Assembly (NCBI RefSeq): GCF_039503195.1 | Contig: NZ_JBCJKP010000001.1 | Span: 7,068,001-7,132,000 of the forward strand | Direction of reading: 5' to 3' | Source of the DNA: Streptomyces mirabilis | Lineage (GTDB): Bacteria; Actinomycetota; Actinomycetes; Streptomycetales; Streptomycetaceae | Length of the DNA: 64,000 bases | Shown here: piece after piece, positions 60,467 to 64,000 of the stretch | How the letters are laid out: the number at the start of each line of letters is the position of its first letter | Position numbering within the stretch: the stretch's first letter is position 1 | Program-made: the position numbers and the translations under genes | The notes under the pieces: model-generated | The model's input: the letters and a program-made list of their open reading frames with translations, nothing else | Database searches by the model: none | What the model was told of the DNA's origin: nothing

Positions 60467-61474
60467 TCAGTCCCAGGATCCCCGCGCCCCCGGCAGCGCC
60501 GCCACCTCCGCCAGGTCCTCCGCCGTCAGCCGCAGCCCCGCCGCCCCGGCGTTCTCCGTGACCCACCGTTCCCGCTTGGCCCCCGGCACCGGGACCACGT
60601 GCCGTCCCTGGGCCAGCACCCAGGCCAGCGCCACCTGGGCCGGCGTGACCGTGTTCCCGAGCAGGCCGTGGCGCCGGGCGATACGCCGCAGCCCGACGAC
60701 GAGGGGCTGGTTCGCGGCCATCATCTCGGCCGTGAAGCGGGGGTGGCGGGCGCGCAGGTCATCGGGCTCGAACCCCTCGCCGGGGGTGAGGGTGCCGGTC
60801 AGGAAGCCGTTGCCCAGGGGCATCGCCGCCAGGAAGCCCACCCCGCGCGCCGCGCACCACGGCAGCAGCGCGTCCAGCGCCTCCGTCGACCACACCGACA
60901 GCTCCGCCTCCACCGCGCTCACCGGGAAGACCTGCTGCACCCGCTCCAGCTGCCGGATCGTTCCGTCGTGCAGCCGCGCCCCCGCACGACGGGCGGACCT
61001 GGCGCCCACCGCGCACAGCCCGAGCGAGCGCACCTTTCCGGCCGACACCAGGTCGGCCATCGCGCCCCACGTCTCCTCGACCGGAACCTCCGGGTCCGCG
61101 CGGTGCAGTTGGTACAGGTCGATCACATCGGTCTGGAGGCGGCGCAGCGAAGCGTCGCACGCCCGCCGCACATAGCCGGGGCGCCCATTGGCCACGATGT
61201 GCTGCTCGCCCACCAGCAGCCCCACCTTCGTCGACACGAAGGCCTCGGAGCGCCGCTCCTTCAACACCCGCCCCACCAGCAGCTCGTTGGTGAACGGCCC
61301 GTACATGTCGGCCGTGTCGAGCAGCGTCGACCCCCGGTCGAGCGCCGCGTGCACCGCGCGCAGCGACTCCTCACCGCGCTGTCGCGAACAGGTGTACGCC
61401 CAGCTCATCGGCATGCACCCGAGCCCGATCGCCCCCACATCGAGCGTTGCCGCGCCGATCGTCCTGCGCTCCAC
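60467..61474 (-). CDS. Aldo/keto reductase
   Basis: The 335-residue enzyme has the AKR tetrad region: DTADMYG (Asp, Tyr), STKVG (Lys) and LHRADPEVPVEE (His), plus VVPVPGAKR for NADPH binding near the C-terminus. Substrate unknown. The GTG at 61474 begins VERRTIG; GGAGGG lies 11 bases before it. It shares a 76-bp divergent promoter gap with the next gene. Confidence 0.92.
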   Translation of the reverse strand: MERRTIGAATLDVGAIGLGCMPMSWAYTCSRQRGEESLRAVHAALDRGSTLLDTADMYGPFTNELLVGRVLKERRSEAFVSTKVGLLVGEQHIVANGRPGYVRRACDASLRRLQTDVIDLYQLHRADPEVPVEETWGAMADLVSAGKVRSLGLCAVGARSARRAGARLHDGTIRQLERVQQVFPVSAVEAELSVWSTEALDALLPWCAARGVGFLAAMPLGNGFLTGTLTPGEGFEPDDLRARHPRFTAEMMAANQPLVVGLRRIARRHGLLGNTVTPAQVALAWVLAQGRHVVPVPGAKRERWVTENAGAAGLRLTAEDLAEVAALPGARGSWD

Positions 61475-61550
61475 CTGGCCCTGACCCTCCTTCTTCCGGC
61501 ACCCCAACCTAACCTCTGCGCGACCAGGCACCTGGCATAGCCTCCTGAGC

Positions 61551-62492
61551 ATGACTTCCGATGTGTGGCTTCCCTTTCACGCCGACGAGATCGAGGGCCT
61601 CCCCGAGGGCCTGAGCTACCGCTTCTGGGACGGCGACCAGGAGTTTCCCGCGGATCCCGCGGACTGCGAGTTCTACGTCGTCCCCTATATGAAGGCGCCC
61701 GGCGTCGGGCAGCGGCCGCTGGCCGAAATGACCTCCCTGCGGGTCGTGCAGACTCTCTCCGCCGGGGTCGACCACGTTCTGCAGGGAGTGCAGTCCCTGC
61801 CCCCGGGTGTGCAGTTGTGCAACGCGCGCGGAGTGCACGAGGCGAGTACGGCCGAGCTCGCGCTCACACTGATCCTCGCCTCGCTGCGGGGTGTCCCCGG
61901 CTTCGTACGGGCGCAGGACAAGGGGGAGTGGCACTCCGGATTCCATCCGGCGCTGGCCGACAAGTCCGTACTGATCGTGGGCTACGGCTCGATCGGATCT
62001 GCGATCGAGGACCGGCTCACGCCCTTCGAAGTAGCGCGGGTGGCGCGCGTCGCGCGCTCCGAGCGCACCACGGCGCGCGGTCCGGTGCACCCACTCACGG
62101 AACTGCCCGCACTGCTCCCCGAGGCCGACATCGTGGTGCTCTCCACGCCCCTCACCGACAGCACACGGGGCCTGGTGAACGCCGAGTTCCTGGCCGGGAT
62201 GAAGGACGGCGCGCTGCTGGTGAACGTCGCCCGCGGGCCCGTCGTCGACACCAAGGCGCTGCTCGCCGAGCTGGACAGCGGGCGCCTCACCGCGGCCCTC
62301 GACGTCACCGATCCGGAGCCGCTGCCCCAGGGACATCCCTTGTGGCAGACGCCCGGCGTGCTCATCAGCCCCCATGTCGGCGGCCCCACCTCCGCGTTCC
62401 TGCCGCGCGCCAAGCGGCTTCTGACCGCGCAGTTGAGTCGTTTCGTGAACCGGGAACCCCTGGGCAACGTGGTCCTGACGACGGGCGCGTAG
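61551..62492 (+). CDS. 2-hydroxyacid dehydrogenase (NAD-binding)
   Basis: The 313-residue enzyme has the Rossmann motif VGYGSIGSAIEDRL, the arginine segment LVNVARGPVVDT and the end of the barrel with ISPHVGGPT (catalytic His). It resembles glyoxylate/hydroxypyruvate-reductase-type members, without proof of substrate. A -10-like TAGCCT ends about seven bases before the ATG and no ribosome site is visible, so the message may be leaderless. Confidence 0.92.
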   Translation: MTSDVWLPFHADEIEGLPEGLSYRFWDGDQEFPADPADCEFYVVPYMKAPGVGQRPLAEMTSLRVVQTLSAGVDHVLQGVQSLPPGVQLCNARGVHEASTAELALTLILASLRGVPGFVRAQDKGEWHSGFHPALADKSVLIVGYGSIGSAIEDRLTPFEVARVARVARSERTTARGPVHPLTELPALLPEADIVVLSTPLTDSTRGLVNAEFLAGMKDGALLVNVARGPVVDTKALLAELDSGRLTAALDVTDPEPLPQGHPLWQTPGVLISPHVGGPTSAFLPRAKRLLTAQLSRFVNREPLGNVVLTTGA

Positions 62493-62689
62493 CCGGCTTT
62501 GGACACCCTCCGCAGTCCGGCGGATGCGGGCGGTGTCCGCACCGCCGCTGATCGTCACGGAGCGTAGAGGCACTATGTCCCTGAGTGACGAGACTGGTGT
62601 ATCGTCCCGACAGGGGCTGCGCCGCGCACCGTTCGGCGCCGGGGATGGACATTCGGACTGCGAGGGGGGCGACGGGCGATGCACGGCCT

Positions 62690-64000
62690 ATGGACCAACG
62701 ATCCGACGCGGCGGGGCCGCCGACGACCCTGGCGCGCGGCCACGCGCAGACGCGGCCACAGCGGCCATGGTGGTCACGGTGGCCCTCACCCACGCGGGCA
62801 CAGCGGTCGCAGAAGGCATGCGCACCCAGCGCACACGGGCCAGCGGGACCCCGCGCGGACCAGGTGGACCCGGTGAGCTCCCCCGGGGCGCTGCTGTCCC
62901 GTCGGCCGTTGTACCGCGCTGGGACGGGCCTGATTCCGCAACTCGTGCTGGTCCTGGTGTGCGCGGGCTACGCCTTCGGATCCGCGCTCGGCTGGGGCTC
63001 CGCGGGCCTCGCGCTGTTCATGGGCGACTTCGGGTTGAGCGCCGCCGCGGGCACCGCCGCGGTCTCCTGCTTCCTCTACGCCCGCAATCGCCGCAGCCGC
63101 TTTCGACCCGCGTGGCTGCTGTTCGCGCTCTCCTCCACCATGGCCTCGCTGGGCAACGGAGTCTGGGGGTGGTACGAGGTCGTCCTCGACCGCCAGGTCC
63201 CGAGTCCCAGCTACGCCGATCTCTTCTTCCTCTGTTTCGCTCCGCCCGCCATCGTAGGACTGCTCGTGCTAGCCAAGAGGCCCGTGACCAAGGCGGGTTG
63301 GGTCTGCCTGGCGCTCGACTCCTGGCTGATCGGCGGTTCCCTGCTCACGCTGTCCTGGAGCCTCGCGCTCGCCCAGGCGGCGAAGTTCGACGGGCCGAGC
63401 GTCGCGCACACCGCGCTCTCGCTGGCGTACCCGCTGCTGGACATCGCCCTGGTCAGCATGGTGCTCGCGCTGCACTTCAGGCGTTCGTCGGTGAACCGCT
63501 CGGCGGTGAACACCGCGATCGGCGCGCTCGCCCTGACCGTGATGTGCGACGCCCTGTTCACCTCGCCCCTCCTGCACAACAACTACCACTCCGGGCAGCT
63601 CCTCGACGCGGGCTGGTTCGCCGGGTCACTGCTCCTCGCGTACGCCCCCTGGGTCGGTCCCCGACCCGGGCAGCCGGTCGCCGACGGTCACGGCATGGAG
63701 GAGTCCGGTAGGGACGGGCACGCGCGCGTGGCGCACGAGCACATCCCGGGGCCCCGCCAGGGCGGACCAGGGATCACCCAGGGATCTCAGGGGTCTCAGG
63801 GATCTCAAGGGCATCAGGAACCTCCGGGGTCCCAGGAGCCCCAGGACGGTGGCCACAACCGGTACCCGACCACCCGTCCGATCGCCGGATCGCTGGCCGC
63901 ACTCACGCCCTACCTGGCCGCCGCCGTGTGCACGCTGGGCATTCTCTACAACGTCCTGAACGGCCGCAGCGTCGACCGCGTCGTGCTCATCACGGCCGGC
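62690..64000 (+). CDS. cdgC: Multi-pass membrane protein, N-terminal part (probable CdgC GGDEF-EAL protein), cut by window end
   Basis: A frame runs off the window end with at least eight hydrophobic helices (for example LIPQLVLVLVCAGYAFG, GWVCLALDSWLIGGSLLTLSW, YLAAAVCTLGILYNVL). This is the membrane part of a sensor. No GGDEF motif is reached. I call it CdgC from memory of gene order (SCO5511 lies here in S. coelicolor), so the name is inference. The start is uncertain: ATG at 62690 is listed, with ATG 62645 and GTG 62873 as alternatives. A cytoplasmic loop contains QGS repeats. Confidence 0.6.
   Translation, partial: MDQRSDAAGPPTTLARGHAQTRPQRPWWSRWPSPTRAQRSQKACAPSAHGPAGPRADQVDPVSSPGALLSRRPLYRAGTGLIPQLVLVLVCAGYAFGSALGWGSAGLALFMGDFGLSAAAGTAAVSCFLYARNRRSRFRPAWLLFALSSTMASLGNGVWGWYEVVLDRQVPSPSYADLFFLCFAPPAIVGLLVLAKRPVTKAGWVCLALDSWLIGGSLLTLSWSLALAQAAKFDGPSVAHTALSLAYPLLDIALVSMVLALHFRRSSVNRSAVNTAIGALALTVMCDALFTSPLLHNNYHSGQLLDAGWFAGSLLLAYAPWVGPRPGQPVADGHGMEESGRDGHARVAHEHIPGPRQGGPGITQGSQGSQGSQGHQEPPGSQEPQDGGHNRYPTTRPIAGSLAALTPYLAAAVCTLGILYNVLNGRSVDRVVLITAG
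63779..63816 (+). repeat. Nine-base repeats coding for QGS units
   Basis: Four tandem units close to GGGATCTCA or GGGGTCTCA code for GSQGSQGSQGHQ in a loop of the last membrane protein. Copy number change would keep the frame. Confidence 0.7.

Noticed and set aside
62524..63711. Plus-strand frame of 395 codons near the window end
   Set aside because: The overlapping frame with continuous membrane helices is clearly the coding one; this one becomes Arg-rich and ends inside it.

Overview
The window is about 70% GC, the genes use strongly GC-biased third positions, and GTG starts are common. Gene content and order match the Streptomyces core chromosome: gcvT-gcvH-glyA-sdaA, a BldK-type peptide transporter, mnmA, ligA, a GGDEF/EAL protein, gatC-gatA-gatB. 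From memory this is the interval around SCO5469-SCO5511 of S. coelicolor. No database search was run.

Left edge (1-8.4 kb): the 3' end of a specialised-metabolite locus. It has a non-ribosomal peptide synthetase (C-terminal part of a condensation domain, A-T, C-A-with-embedded-methyltransferase-T, no thioesterase) and a FADH2-dependent halogenase. Hand-read pocket codes of both adenylation domains look aromatic, so the locus probably makes a chlorinated peptide with an N-methylated aromatic residue. Next to it (8.5-10.5 kb, minus strand) lie a frameshifted secreted arylsulfotransferase-family gene and an 84-residue partner.

10.7-19.4 kb: one-carbon and serine metabolism. gcvT, gcvH and glyA lie behind a tandem glycine riboswitch, followed by sdaA and a D-2-hydroxyacid dehydrogenase, all on the minus strand. 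Divergently placed are a P-loop protein and two SseB-like (serine-sensitivity) paralogues.

19.7-26.2 kb: a five-gene oligopeptide ABC transporter closed by a very strong bidirectional terminator. 26.3-35.2 kb: assorted accessory genes, namely a small secreted protein, an M1 peptidase with a TTA codon, a TRIC-type channel, an esterase, a thioesterase, a WYL regulator with a divergent TIGR03086-type gene, a lipoprotein, and a TetR regulator divergent from two small membrane proteins.

35.3-51.6 kb: sulfur transfer to tRNA (cysteine desulfurase and MnmA, with a copper oxidase and an amidase between them on the other strand), a LOG-family protein, an SDR, a MetE-like enzyme, DNA ligase, an RmdB-like c-di-GMP protein with a TTA codon directly after its GGDEF motif, and gatCAB. 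51.8-64 kb: an MMPL transporter, a GNAT acetyltransferase, small proteins, a large LuxR-type ATPase regulator broken by a frameshift, a sugar dehydrogenase lipoprotein, an aldo/keto reductase, a hydroxyacid dehydrogenase, and the start of a multi-pass membrane protein, probably the CdgC c-di-GMP protein, cut by the window end.

Three genes (NRPS, arylsulfotransferase, LuxR regulator) each lack exactly one base in a G or C run. This pattern suggests homopolymer sequencing errors, or less likely real mutations. No tRNA, rRNA, CRISPR array, insertion sequence or prophage was seen.
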